In this document: in pieces, positions 16,569 to 24,459 of the stretch
Position numbering within the stretch: position 1 is the stretch's first letter
Layout of the letters: every line of letters begins with the position of its first letter
Assembly: GCA_017461725.1 (NCBI GenBank)
Contig: JAFTXG010000020.1
Span: 124,001 to 188,000 of the forward strand
Direction: 5' to 3'
Origin: Lachnospiraceae bacterium
GTDB taxonomy: Bacteria > Bacillota > Clostridia > Lachnospirales > Lachnospiraceae
DNA length: 64,000 bases
Program-made: the position numbers and the translations under genes
The notes under the pieces: model-generated
The model's input: only the letters and a program-made list of their open reading frames with translations
Told to the model about the DNA's origin: nothing
Database searches by the model: none

Positions 16569-17843
16569 ATGAACGATCAATACAAAAACAGCCGCACCGC
16601 ATATATCTTTGAAGCGGCGTTCGAATACTTCATCACCATCATTATTTCCGGTGCCTATCTGGCCAACCTGCTCACCAGAACCGGAATCTCCGACTCCCTC
16701 GCCGGTATTTTAAGCTCGTTTGTCTCCCTGGCCTGTTCAGCCCAGTTTTTCTCGGTACTCTTTATCCGAACAGCCAAACCGGTCAAGCGCTGGGTAACCC
16801 TCATCACCATGCTCAAACTGCTTTTGTTTGTAGGACTTTACTGTGTCCCGGTAATGCAGGTGTCACAGACCATAAAAACCCTGCTGGTCATTCTCTTTCT
16901 TCTGGGCGGTCAGCTCGTGGCGAATATCGCCGCCCCCTTTAAGACCAACTGGCTGATGTCTCTGGTAGACAGTAAACACCGCGGCCTTTTCACCGCGACC
17001 AAAGAGCAGATTTCACTGGTGGGCGGTATGCTTTTCTCCTACCTGATGGGTGCGGTCTCTGACCATTACAACAATCTGGGCAACGCCGATATGGCCTTTA
17101 AGGTGTGTCGGATCACCCTCATTATCCTGGGACTGTTCCATCTGATTACCCTGTTCGCCGCCAAAGAACCGGAAAGAGCCGGCGCTCACGCCAAAGCCAC
17201 CACTCTGCCCAAAGCGATCTCCTGTACCTTCGGAAATTCGACGGTCAGAAAGCTTATCCTTCTCAATGTGCTCTGGTCAGGCTTCACCTGGTTTTCCCGC
17301 TCCTATTTCGGTACATATGAAATCAAAGAGCTTGGATTCTCGCTGACCTATGTGTCCTTGATCACCATGGTCTCTTCCCTTGCCCGGATCCTGGTATCAA
17401 GGTACTTCGGTAACTTAGCCGACAAAACCTCATGGGCAAACATGATGACCATCTGCTTCGGCATTGCAGCGTTGGGATTTTTTATACAATCCTTCACTGC
17501 ACCGGAAAACGGCAAGGTGTTTTTCCTGATCTATTCCGTACTCTACAGCCTCTCCCTGGCCGGGATCAACGGCGGACTGATCAATATCGTCTTTGACTAT
17601 GTGGACGAGTCGGACCGCACCGCCGCCCTCGGAATCAAAACAGCCATCGGCGGGGTCTGCGGATTTCTGGCAAGTATTCTGGGCGGAAAGCTGTTAGACA
17701 TCATACAGGCCAACGGAAATGCCTTTCTGGGGCATAAAATATATGCCCAGCAGGTGCTCTCGTTTATCACCTTTCTGGGCATATTATTGATTCTCTTGTA
17801 TATGAAACACACTGTACTCAAGCTGAAACGCATAAACGCCTAA
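16569..17843 (+). CDS. MFS-superfamily transporter
   Basis: The 424-residue protein has about twelve hydrophobic segments in two halves. Between segments it carries charged loops such as NWLMSLVDSKHRGLFTATKEQ, and the second half repeats the pattern (NLADKTSWANMM). It is likely a proton- or sodium-coupled sugar or sugar-derivative carrier in the cytoplasmic membrane. GGAGG lies eight bases before the ATG. Divergence from lacI and the shared operator imply sugar-dependent expression. Its last four bases overlap the convergent PHP-domain gene. Substrate not determinable. Confidence 0.82.
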   Translation: MNDQYKNSRTAYIFEAAFEYFITIIISGAYLANLLTRTGISDSLAGILSSFVSLACSAQFFSVLFIRTAKPVKRWVTLITMLKLLLFVGLYCVPVMQVSQTIKTLLVILFLLGGQLVANIAAPFKTNWLMSLVDSKHRGLFTATKEQISLVGGMLFSYLMGAVSDHYNNLGNADMAFKVCRITLIILGLFHLITLFAAKEPERAGAHAKATTLPKAISCTFGNSTVRKLILLNVLWSGFTWFSRSYFGTYEIKELGFSLTYVSLITMVSSLARILVSRYFGNLADKTSWANMMTICFGIAALGFFIQSFTAPENGKVFFLIYSVLYSLSLAGINGGLINIVFDYVDESDRTAALGIKTAIGGVCGFLASILGGKLLDIIQANGNAFLGHKIYAQQVLSFITFLGILLILLYMKHTVLKLKRINA

Positions 17844-18823
17844 AAGCAGTAGGCATTCGTGCTGGCTGTCTTCCCGCGATGGTCCGTCACCACCACTCTC
17901 ACCCATTTGCTGTCCGGATTGACCGAATAATCGGCCTCGGTGAGGCTTCCTCCCTCGGGGGCATGAAGCCGTTTGCTTCTCCGGTTATAGGTGATAAATT
18001 CGATCTTTTCCGCGTCAGAACAGGAAACGTGCAGCACACCGTCCTCAAACCACAGTTCATAGATCTCCGGCCCCTGGGAGGCATAGAAATGGCCGTCCAG
18101 AAGGGCCTGGGTGATGGTCCTGTACTCCAGCTTTTCTGCCTTGATCATGGTCCAGGAATATCCGCTGCCGCTGGTGAGCTGGGGACGGTTGTGATTGTCG
18201 TCGCCTCCCACACAGTAGATCATCTCCCCTGCTCTCAGCATATCGTCATACACCCGGGGATTGTACTCGTCACGACCATTATAGATCTCCAGCGCGTGCA
18301 TATGGTGATAGTTGGTGTAATGGCTGTAATTCTCCAGAGAACCGGTTGGGTGATTGTAAGCCACAAAAAAGCCGCACTCACGTCCACGCTTCATGATCTG
18401 GCTGATGCACTCACCGGTATAGAACCGTTCCAGTTCCTGCTCCTCCTCGTAATACTGCACCTCATCAATGTGCTCCACCGCGTGGGCGTAGGTATATTCT
18501 CCCCGTTTCCAATAAATCATCTTCAGGTTATCGGGCTCCAGTGCAATCAGATTGATGTGACAGGTCTCCATGTTGGCCCAGTCCGGGGTACCCTTGCCGT
18601 TGACGCCCAGCTCCACACCGTTGAGCGCCAAAAACGTCTCGTCTGACAGGTGCGTCTGATCCAGCAATACCTCGTGATCGGTGTACGCCACGATGTCATA
18701 GCCCATATTTTTGTACACTTCCTTCACCTGCTCCGGCGTGGCCGAACCGTCGGACATGATGGTGTGGCTGTGCAGATTTGCCTTGTAAAATTTCCCCTCA
18801 TTTGGAATCAGATATCTTCTCAT
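17840..18823 (-). CDS. PHP-domain metal-dependent phosphoesterase
   Basis: The 327-residue protein shows the PHP motifs: NLHSHTIMSDG near the N-terminus, YTDHE, NGVEL, YNHPTGS and CVGGDDNH. These His/Asp/Glu residues build a trinuclear metal site, as in PHP phosphoesterases and histidinol phosphatase relatives. The C-terminal 90 residues form a beta-rich extension. It is cytoplasmic, convergent with and overlapping the MFS gene by four bases, and has an AGGAG ribosome site. It may dephosphorylate a sugar or nucleotide intermediate; the specific substrate is unknown. Confidence 0.8.
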   Translation of the reverse strand: MRRYLIPNEGKFYKANLHSHTIMSDGSATPEQVKEVYKNMGYDIVAYTDHEVLLDQTHLSDETFLALNGVELGVNGKGTPDWANMETCHINLIALEPDNLKMIYWKRGEYTYAHAVEHIDEVQYYEEEQELERFYTGECISQIMKRGRECGFFVAYNHPTGSLENYSHYTNYHHMHALEIYNGRDEYNPRVYDDMLRAGEMIYCVGGDDNHNRPQLTSGSGYSWTMIKAEKLEYRTITQALLDGHFYASQGPEIYELWFEDGVLHVSCSDAEKIEFITYNRRSKRLHAPEGGSLTEADYSVNPDSKWVRVVVTDHRGKTASTNAYCF

Positions 18824-18887
18824 GACGCTCTCCTTTGATCGTTTCTTTCTCTCAATTGCATTTATTTCCAGCCCGTTACAGGTCTCT

Positions 18888-19724
18888 TTAAATACAGATT
18901 GTCTCCCCTGATCCTACCCGATAAATCGTCTTATCAGTCTCAAAAAACATCGGCTGTGCAGTAGGGTTATACACTCTTCTGCGATCCATACTGAAAACCA
19001 GTTGCTGATAGGCGGTAACATAGTCGTAAATCTGAATATTTGTCGCATACCAGATTTCTTCCCGACCGCCCATATAGGCTGCGAACTCCTCAATGACAGA
19101 CCAGTTATCATCCCGCTCAAATTCATAACTATGTCCCCACAGATAAAACATCCACGGTGCATACGTCACCTTTCCCTCCACAAAACGCTTCGCCAGTTCC
19201 ATCAGTCTTGGATTAGTATGACGACAGGTGGAAGGCAGTCTTAACCAGTCTGCCGGAAGATCAAATTTTTCTGTATGCTCCACCGTCCGCGAATATGCGA
19301 TCCCACAGCAGCGCAGTGTTTCTACCACATCATCACTGTAGGTTCCCCAGGGATAGGCCATTCCTCGGACGATCACATCATAGTCCCGCTCCAGTTGTAT
19401 CCGATCCTGTAGCACCTCATATGTACACAGATTTCGTGGAAGCTGTTCCAAAAACGGGTGATGTACTCCGTGGACAGCAACCTCCATTCCGCTGTTTTTA
19501 TACAGCTTCAGCGCCGCATTCCTGCTCAGTGGCCGAAACAGCGTATTCTCCGGAAAAACCGCCCCTTCCTCGGCATACTGTCCACTGTTCAGATTAAAGG
19601 TACCCTTCAATCCATGTCTCAACATGATCTGCATCAATCGAATATCCTGCTCAACACCGTCATCGTAACTCAGCGTCAGCACTTTCGAACGCCCCTCAGG
19701 AAAGCGCATCAATAAATCCGCCAT
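18888..19724 (-). CDS. polysaccharide deacetylase-family (NodB-like) protein
   Basis: The 279-residue protein has the NodB-homology features TLSYDDGVEQD (catalytic/metal Asp pair), HGVHHPFL (metal His residues) and MAYPWGTYSDDVVE. Enzymes of this carbohydrate esterase 4 group remove N- or O-acetyl groups from polysaccharides with a divalent metal. No signal peptide is seen, so intracellular action or a non-classical role is likely. The ATG at 19724 follows AAGGAAG; the frame extends upstream but would enter the preceding gene. It lies 29 bases after the membrane-protein gene and may share its transcript. Confidence 0.8.
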   Translation of the reverse strand: MADLLMRFPEGRSKVLTLSYDDGVEQDIRLMQIMLRHGLKGTFNLNSGQYAEEGAVFPENTLFRPLSRNAALKLYKNSGMEVAVHGVHHPFLEQLPRNLCTYEVLQDRIQLERDYDVIVRGMAYPWGTYSDDVVETLRCCGIAYSRTVEHTEKFDLPADWLRLPSTCRHTNPRLMELAKRFVEGKVTYAPWMFYLWGHSYEFERDDNWSVIEEFAAYMGGREEIWYATNIQIYDYVTAYQQLVFSMDRRRVYNPTAQPMFFETDKTIYRVGSGETICI

Positions 19725-19753
19725 CACCCACACTTCCTTGCCTTTTTTATATT

Positions 19754-20398
19754 CTACTCCACATTCAACAAATATCTCAGAAAGTCCGCCGCTATCTCGG
19801 GGTTCTTCGCCAGATTCAGCACTCCCACAAAGCACTCACCCGTAGGATAATACCCCTGTGCAGACATCCACGGGTGATCCACCAGCCGAATTCCGCAGGG
19901 ATACGTGCCCGATCCGTCCAGTTTTTCCACGTAAACCAGCTGATCTGCAAATTTCTCCAACAATTCCTCGGAAAGCAGTTTGGAAATATCTGCAGCCGCT
20001 CCCTGATACGCGTAGGCCAAAAACACCTCCTCCGGGGCAAACAACATATCTCTGCTGCCGGAGGCAAGAATCACAGACAATACCTGATACACCTCCGAAT
20101 CGGCCACATCACCCTTTATGTACAGGGAAGTGTCCACATACACCGCATCCTCATAATTTTCATAGCCGTAAAGCTCCAAAAACTCATCAAAGCTGTCTCC
20201 GATCTCCGACCGCATCACACCCGCATTGACCATGATGATCTCCATCTGGGGCGGACGATAGTTTACCTGCCTGACCACAAAGGCGGCCACACAAACCACC
20301 GCCAAAATGGTCAACACGATATGATACCGATAATAATCCCAGATATATTCGACCCGTTCTTTTTTTGAAAGTGCCTTTAAATCAATTTTCTCCTTCAA
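19754..20398 (-). CDS. single-pass membrane protein of unknown function
   Basis: The 214-residue product has a basic N-terminus (KEKIDLKALSKKERVEYIWDYYRYH), one transmembrane segment at about 28-46 and an extracytoplasmic domain with PPQMEIIMVNAGV near the membrane and a conserved-looking end (LNLAKNPEIAADFLRYLLNVE). I do not recognise a named family. Proteins of this size and layout are common conserved membrane proteins of Lachnospiraceae. It precedes the polysaccharide deacetylase gene and has two tandem promoter-like sequences upstream, so a joint cell-surface role is possible but unproven. Confidence 0.65.
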   Translation of the reverse strand: MKEKIDLKALSKKERVEYIWDYYRYHIVLTILAVVCVAAFVVRQVNYRPPQMEIIMVNAGVMRSEIGDSFDEFLELYGYENYEDAVYVDTSLYIKGDVADSEVYQVLSVILASGSRDMLFAPEEVFLAYAYQGAAADISKLLSEELLEKFADQLVYVEKLDGSGTYPCGIRLVDHPWMSAQGYYPTGECFVGVLNLAKNPEIAADFLRYLLNVE

Positions 20399-20446
20399 CG
20401 TTCATCCTTCCCGCCGATTCCGGTCACGCTTATCCTCATTATCATT

Positions 20447-20511
20447 ATGATAAAATTCCCACTACTCTTTTCAATATATAATTATTATAAAATTCCCCCT
20501 GCGCTTTTCAA
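20447..20511 (-). promoter_or_regulatory. tandemly duplicated promoter-like sequence
   Basis: The minus strand has TTGAAA-16-TATAAT (20506-20511 / 20484-20489) and, 37 bases further, TTGAAA-16-TATCAT (20469-20474 / 20447-20452). The two 27-base blocks differ at about four positions, so one arose by duplication of the other. Both point at the gene starting at 20398. Confidence 0.55.
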
Positions 20512-20599
20512 TAGAACTAATTTTACATTCCTTGTGTTTTTTTAACTTTTTCCGTGATCTCTCCTCCCGATTAAGACAGACTTTTGTGCCGACATAATC

Positions 20600-20640
20600 G
20601 AAAAAGCCCCCGCAAAGAATACTCATTCTCTGCGAAAGCT
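20600..20640 (-). terminator. intrinsic terminator after hcp
   Basis: A 16-bp stem including several G-U pairs (20605-20620 with 20625-20640), a 4-base loop and a TTTTT tract on the minus strand follow the hcp stop codon by about 45 bases. Confidence 0.85.
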
Positions 20641-20684
20641 TTTCGTTTTCCTCTTATGCTGCGTCAAATCGGTTAAGCGGATAA

Positions 20685-22277
20685 TTACGCCCCCAATATC
20701 GCTTTCAGATCCTCCTCCGGAGTGGTGATCGGCGCGATACCGTACTTTTCCACCAGGAAATTCAGCACATTCGTTGAGACAAAGGCCGGCAGTGTGGGGC
20801 CAAGACGAATGTTTTTAATGCCCAAGTGCAGCAGTGTCAACAGAATACACACCGCCTTCTGCTCGTACCAGGACAGTACCATGGACAGGGGCAGGTCGTT
20901 GACACCGCAGCCGAAGGCCTCTGCCAGCGCCACCGCGATCTGAATCGCTGAGTAGGCATCATTGCACTGACCGATATCCATCAGTCTGGGCAGACCGCCG
21001 ATAGTTCCCAGCTCCAAATCATTGAAGCGGTACTTTCCGCAGGCCAGCGTCAGCACCACTGTATCCGCCGGTGTCTGCTTGACGAACTCTGTGTAATAAT
21101 TTCTTCCCATTCTCGCGCCGTCACAGCCGCCCACCAGAAAGAAATGTCTGATCGCACCGGCTTTGACTGCCTCCACAACCTTGTCCGCCACCGAGAGCAA
21201 CGTATTTCGCGCAAAACCGGTCATCACTTTATCACCGCCATTGATTCCGGTAAACTGCTGATCCTCCGCAAAACCGCCCAGCTCCAACGCTTTCTCGATC
21301 ACCGGAGTGAAATCCTTTTCCGCTCCGATGTGAGTGAGGCCGGGGAAGGAAACCACCTCTGTGGTAAACACCCGATCCCCATAGGAAGCCTTGGGCGGCA
21401 TCAGGCAGTTGGTCGTAAAAAGCACCGGCGCAGGGATATCTGCAAATTCTTTCTGCTGATTCTGCCATGCGGTGCCGAAGTTTCCTTTGAGGTGTGAATA
21501 CTTCTTAAGCTCCGGATAAGCGTGAGCCGGGAGCATCTCACCGTGGGTATAGATATTGATCCCTTTCCCCGCAGTCTGCTCCAGCAGACATTTCAGATCA
21601 TAGAGATCATGTCCGGTGATGACAATAAACGGTCCCTTCTCCACGGTGAGGGAAACCTCCGCGGGCTCAGGATGTCCGAAGGTCTTCGTGTTGGCCTCGT
21701 CCAGCATCGCCATGCACTTCAGGTTCACCTCTCCCACCTCCAACACGATGGGCAGCAGTTCCTCCATCCCAAAGTCATCCCTGCCGATGGCCGAAAGTGC
21801 CTTGTAGAAAAATCTCTGTACCTCCGCGTCGCAGTATCCCAGCACAGCTGCATGATAGGCATAGGCTGCCACACTCCGGATACCAAACAAAATCAGGGAT
21901 TTCAGGGAACGTATGTCCTCATCCGCCTCCCACAGCTTTTTCATATCATAGTCATCGCATCCGCTGCCTGCATAGTCTCCTGCTGAACAGACCGGAGCCA
22001 GTCTCTCCTTCTCCAGCCCCACACGGGCAATCAGCTCACGAAACATCTCATCGTCAAAATTCACATTAGTCAGTGTGGTAAACAGGCCCTCCAGAATCAG
22101 CTGATCGGTCCTCATGGTGACACGGTTTTCTCTTCCCTCGACGGCTCTCGCCAGACCGATCAGTGCTCCGGTCAGCTGATCCTGCAGCTCGGCGGTGTCG
22201 GCCTTTTTGCCGCAGACACCCATCTTTCCGGTACAGCCCTTGCAGGCTGCGGTTTGCTCACATTGAAAACAAAACAT
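20685..22277 (-). CDS. hcp: hydroxylamine reductase / hybrid cluster protein
   Basis: The 530-residue protein begins MFCFQCEQTAACKGCTGKMGVCG, with Cys3, Cys6, Cys15 and Cys22 as the likely ligands of the N-terminal iron-sulfur cluster. Downstream blocks such as ITGHDLYDLKCLLEQT, FTTNCLMPP, GGCDGARMGRNYYTEF and ACGKYRFND supply residues of the hybrid Fe-S-O cluster. Hcp proteins reduce hydroxylamine or nitric oxide in anaerobes and belong to nitrosative-stress defence. Monocistronic, with a strong terminator. A palindrome centred 41.5 bases before the predicted transcription start suggests activation by a Crp/Fnr-family regulator such as HcpR. Confidence 0.95.
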   Translation of the reverse strand: MFCFQCEQTAACKGCTGKMGVCGKKADTAELQDQLTGALIGLARAVEGRENRVTMRTDQLILEGLFTTLTNVNFDDEMFRELIARVGLEKERLAPVCSAGDYAGSGCDDYDMKKLWEADEDIRSLKSLILFGIRSVAAYAYHAAVLGYCDAEVQRFFYKALSAIGRDDFGMEELLPIVLEVGEVNLKCMAMLDEANTKTFGHPEPAEVSLTVEKGPFIVITGHDLYDLKCLLEQTAGKGINIYTHGEMLPAHAYPELKKYSHLKGNFGTAWQNQQKEFADIPAPVLFTTNCLMPPKASYGDRVFTTEVVSFPGLTHIGAEKDFTPVIEKALELGGFAEDQQFTGINGGDKVMTGFARNTLLSVADKVVEAVKAGAIRHFFLVGGCDGARMGRNYYTEFVKQTPADTVVLTLACGKYRFNDLELGTIGGLPRLMDIGQCNDAYSAIQIAVALAEAFGCGVNDLPLSMVLSWYEQKAVCILLTLLHLGIKNIRLGPTLPAFVSTNVLNFLVEKYGIAPITTPEEDLKAILGA

Positions 22278-22317
22278 AATCTTCCTCCTTGAGATCGGTT
22301 GGATTTTTTATGTTTTG

Positions 22318-22360
22318 ATTATAGCGGCAAAATGATCAGATGGGTGTTGCGCATGCAACA
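22318..22360 (-). promoter_or_regulatory. hcp promoter with a Crp/Fnr-type site at -41.5
   Basis: The minus-strand -10 box TATAAT lies at 22318-22323, with no good -35 box. The inverted repeat TGTTGC-GCAT-GCAACA spans 22345-22360. Taking +1 seven bases after the -10 box (22311), its centre is at -41.5, the standard class II activator position. Confidence 0.6.
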
Positions 22361-22420
22361 TTCAGGAAAGTCAGAGCGGAAACTAAGCATGACGGAAATC
22401 CTCGTCTATTTCAGAAATTG

Positions 22421-22454
22421 AAAAAACCGCCGAAATCTTATCGATCTCGGCGGT
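22421..22454 (-). terminator. intrinsic terminator after tsf
   Basis: An 11-bp stem (22426-22436 with 22444-22454) is followed on the minus strand by a run of T residues, 26 bases beyond the tsf stop codon. Confidence 0.9.
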
Positions 22455-22479
22455 CTCATGTTTTTTGTTATTTGGGGAA

Positions 22480-23403
22480 TTACTGTCCCATCTGCTTAGC
22501 AACTTCCTCAGCGAAGTTCTCGCTCTTCTTTTCAAGGCCCTCACCGGTCTCGTAACGAACGAACTTAGCAACCTTAACGGTAGCACCAACTGCCTTGGAA
22601 ACCTCAGCCAAGTACTGGCCAACGGTCTGCTTTCCGTCCTCAGCCTTTACATATACCTGGTCAACCAGACAGAACTCCTTGAGCTCCTTGTTCAGACGGC
22701 CATTTACCATACCCATCAGAACCTTCTCGGGAGCATCGGGCTTCTCATTCTTAGCTGCTGCGAACAGGATGTCCTTCTCCTTCTGAATGAACTCCTCAGA
22801 CATCTCCTCACGGCAAACATATGCGGGACGAAGTGCTGCAACCTGCATTGCAACGTTCTTCAGTGCTTCCTTAACGTCATCGTTAACAACGGAAGCCTCT
22901 GCAGCAACCAGAACACCGATACGGCCGCCGCCATGGATGTAGTCAACTACACAGTCAGCGGTAACCTGCTCGAATCTTCTGATGCTCAGCTTCTCGCCGA
23001 TAACAGCGATCTTGCTGGACAGCTCCTCTGCAACGGTCTTGGTGGTGTCTGCATGCCAGGTCTCAGCCATGAATGCATCCATGTCTGCGGACTCGGAAGC
23101 GATAGCCTGCTTTGCAACCTCTGCTACATAAGCCTGGAAATCTGCGTTCTTTGCTACGAAGTCAGTCTCGGAGTTAACCTCAACAACAACTGCCTTGTTA
23201 CCCTCAACCAGAGTAGTTACAACACCCTCAGCTGCGATACGGCTAGCCTTCTTAGCTGCTGCTGCAAGTCCCTTTTCTCTCAGGAACTCTACTGCCTTCT
23301 CCATATCACCCTCGGTAGCTGCCAGTGCCTTCTTGCAATCCATCATACCAGCACCGGTCATCTCTCTCAACTCTTTTACCATTCCTGCGGTAATTGCTGC
23401 CAT
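22480..23403 (-). CDS. tsf: translation elongation factor Ts
   Basis: The 307-residue protein has the N-terminal UBA-like segment (ITAGMVKELREMTGAGMMDCKKAL) and the core signature SETDFVAKN, followed by two EF-Tu-binding subdomains. It exchanges GDP for GTP on EF-Tu in the cytoplasm. It starts three bases after the rpsB stop codon, the conserved rpsB-tsf operon, and is followed by a strong terminator. Length is normal. Confidence 0.98.
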   Translation of the reverse strand: MAAITAGMVKELREMTGAGMMDCKKALAATEGDMEKAVEFLREKGLAAAAKKASRIAAEGVVTTLVEGNKAVVVEVNSETDFVAKNADFQAYVAEVAKQAIASESADMDAFMAETWHADTTKTVAEELSSKIAVIGEKLSIRRFEQVTADCVVDYIHGGGRIGVLVAAEASVVNDDVKEALKNVAMQVAALRPAYVCREEMSEEFIQKEKDILFAAAKNEKPDAPEKVLMGMVNGRLNKELKEFCLVDQVYVKAEDGKQTVGQYLAEVSKAVGATVKVAKFVRYETGEGLEKKSENFAEEVAKQMGQ

Positions 23404-23406
23404 GTC

Positions 23407-24138
23407 TTATTCCTCCACTGCTTCTGCAACTTCTTCTACGTACTCAACTGCCTCTTCGCCCTGCTTAGCCTCGATAACTGCATCAGCCATCTTGGACACG
23501 ATCAGCTTAACAGCTCTGATAGCATCGTCGTTTCCGGGGATTACATAATCCAGCTCCTCGGGATCACAGTTGGTATCTGCAATACCGATCAGAGTAATAC
23601 CAAGGTTGTGAGCCTCCTGAACACAGATACGCTCCTTCTTGGGGTCTACGATAAAGATAGCATCGGGAACGCGCTTCATCTCCTTGATACCGCCAAGGTT
23701 CTTCTCAAGCTTCTCCCACTCCTTCTTCAGGTTAGCAACTTCCTTCTTGGGAAGTGCATCGAAGGTACCGTCCTCAGCCATAACCTCGATCTCTTTCAGT
23801 CTTGCGATACGGCTCTGGATGGTCTTGAAGTTGGTCAGCATACCGCCGAGCCATCTCTCATTTACATAGTACATACCGCAGCGCTCTGCCTCAGTCTTGA
23901 TGGCATCCTGAGCCTGCTTCTTGGTTCCTACAAACAGGATGGTGCCACCGTCAGCAACGATATCAGCTACTGCCTTGTATGCAGTGTCAACCATGCCTAC
24001 AGACTTCTGTAGGTCGATGATGTAGATACCATTTCTCTCGGTGTAAATGTAGGGAGCCATCTTAGGGTTCCATCTTCTGGTCTGATGTCCGAAATGTACA
24101 CCAGCCTCAAGCAGCTGCTTCATTGAAATAACGCTCAT
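23407..24138 (-). CDS. rpsB: 30S ribosomal protein S2
   Basis: The 243-residue protein starts [27 protein letters not shown], the standard S2 N-terminus, and contains [10 protein letters not shown] and [19 protein letters not shown]. The start at 24138 follows GAGGAAAG; upstream in-frame codons belong to the leader. The C-terminus ends in a short acidic tail. It forms part of the small subunit head-body junction. It is first gene of rpsB-tsf, with a promoter and structured leader upstream that could mediate S2 autoregulation. Confidence 0.98.
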   Translation of the reverse strand: MSVISMKQLLEAGVHFGHQTRRWNPKMAPYIYTERNGIYIIDLQKSVGMVDTAYKAVADIVADGGTILFVGTKKQAQDAIKTEAERCGMYYVNERWLGGMLTNFKTIQSRIARLKEIEVMAEDGTFDALPKKEVANLKKEWEKLEKNLGGIKEMKRVPDAIFIVDPKKERICVQEAHNLGITLIGIADTNCDPEELDYVIPGNDDAIRAVKLIVSKMADAVIEAKQGEEAVEYVEEVAEAVEE

Positions 24139-24288
24139 TTTTCTTTCCTCCATTCGGTTTTTTTCTTCCGCGTACCTTCCTCCCGGAGAAACCGGAGAGC
24201 AAACCGGCACCCTCTCCGAAATAAGCACGCGTGATTCTTAGCGCATTTTCAGCCTTTCTACTATAACATAGACTTGTCTATAATGCAA
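24139..24288 (-). promoter_or_regulatory. rpsB promoter and structured 5' leader
   Basis: The promoter has TTGCAT (24283-24288), 17 bases and TATAGT (24260-24265). Its spacer contains the inverted repeat ATAGAC-TT-GTCTAT. The leader of about 115 bases can fold: CGCGT near 24170 pairs with ACGCG near 24230, enclosing a hairpin formed by GGAGAG and CTCTCC. This would suit feedback by S2, but no named motif was recognised. Confidence 0.55.
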
Positions 24289-24412
24289 GTACTATTTTGC
24301 CAAATATTACACTTTTTATTAGATATTTCTCACTTCTTTTTATCTTTTTAGCTCTAAAGAAATATTCAACCGCGTTTTCGTTTTTATCTCAGGCAGTGTC
24401 TTCCCGCCAAAG

Positions 24413-24444
24413 AAGGGCTGTCACACGATCGTGCAACAGCCCTT
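24413..24444 (-). terminator. hairpin downstream of pnp
   Basis: A 32-base near-perfect hairpin has 14-15 paired positions including two G-U pairs. It lies about 16 bases after the pnp stop codon. The following minus-strand sequence has only a short T run, so it may be a terminator or mRNA 3'-end stabiliser. The rest of the 321-base gap 24139-24459 is the rpsB leader and promoter plus about 120 T-rich bases without other features. Confidence 0.6.
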
Positions 24445-24459
24445 CAATATTTCACCTAT

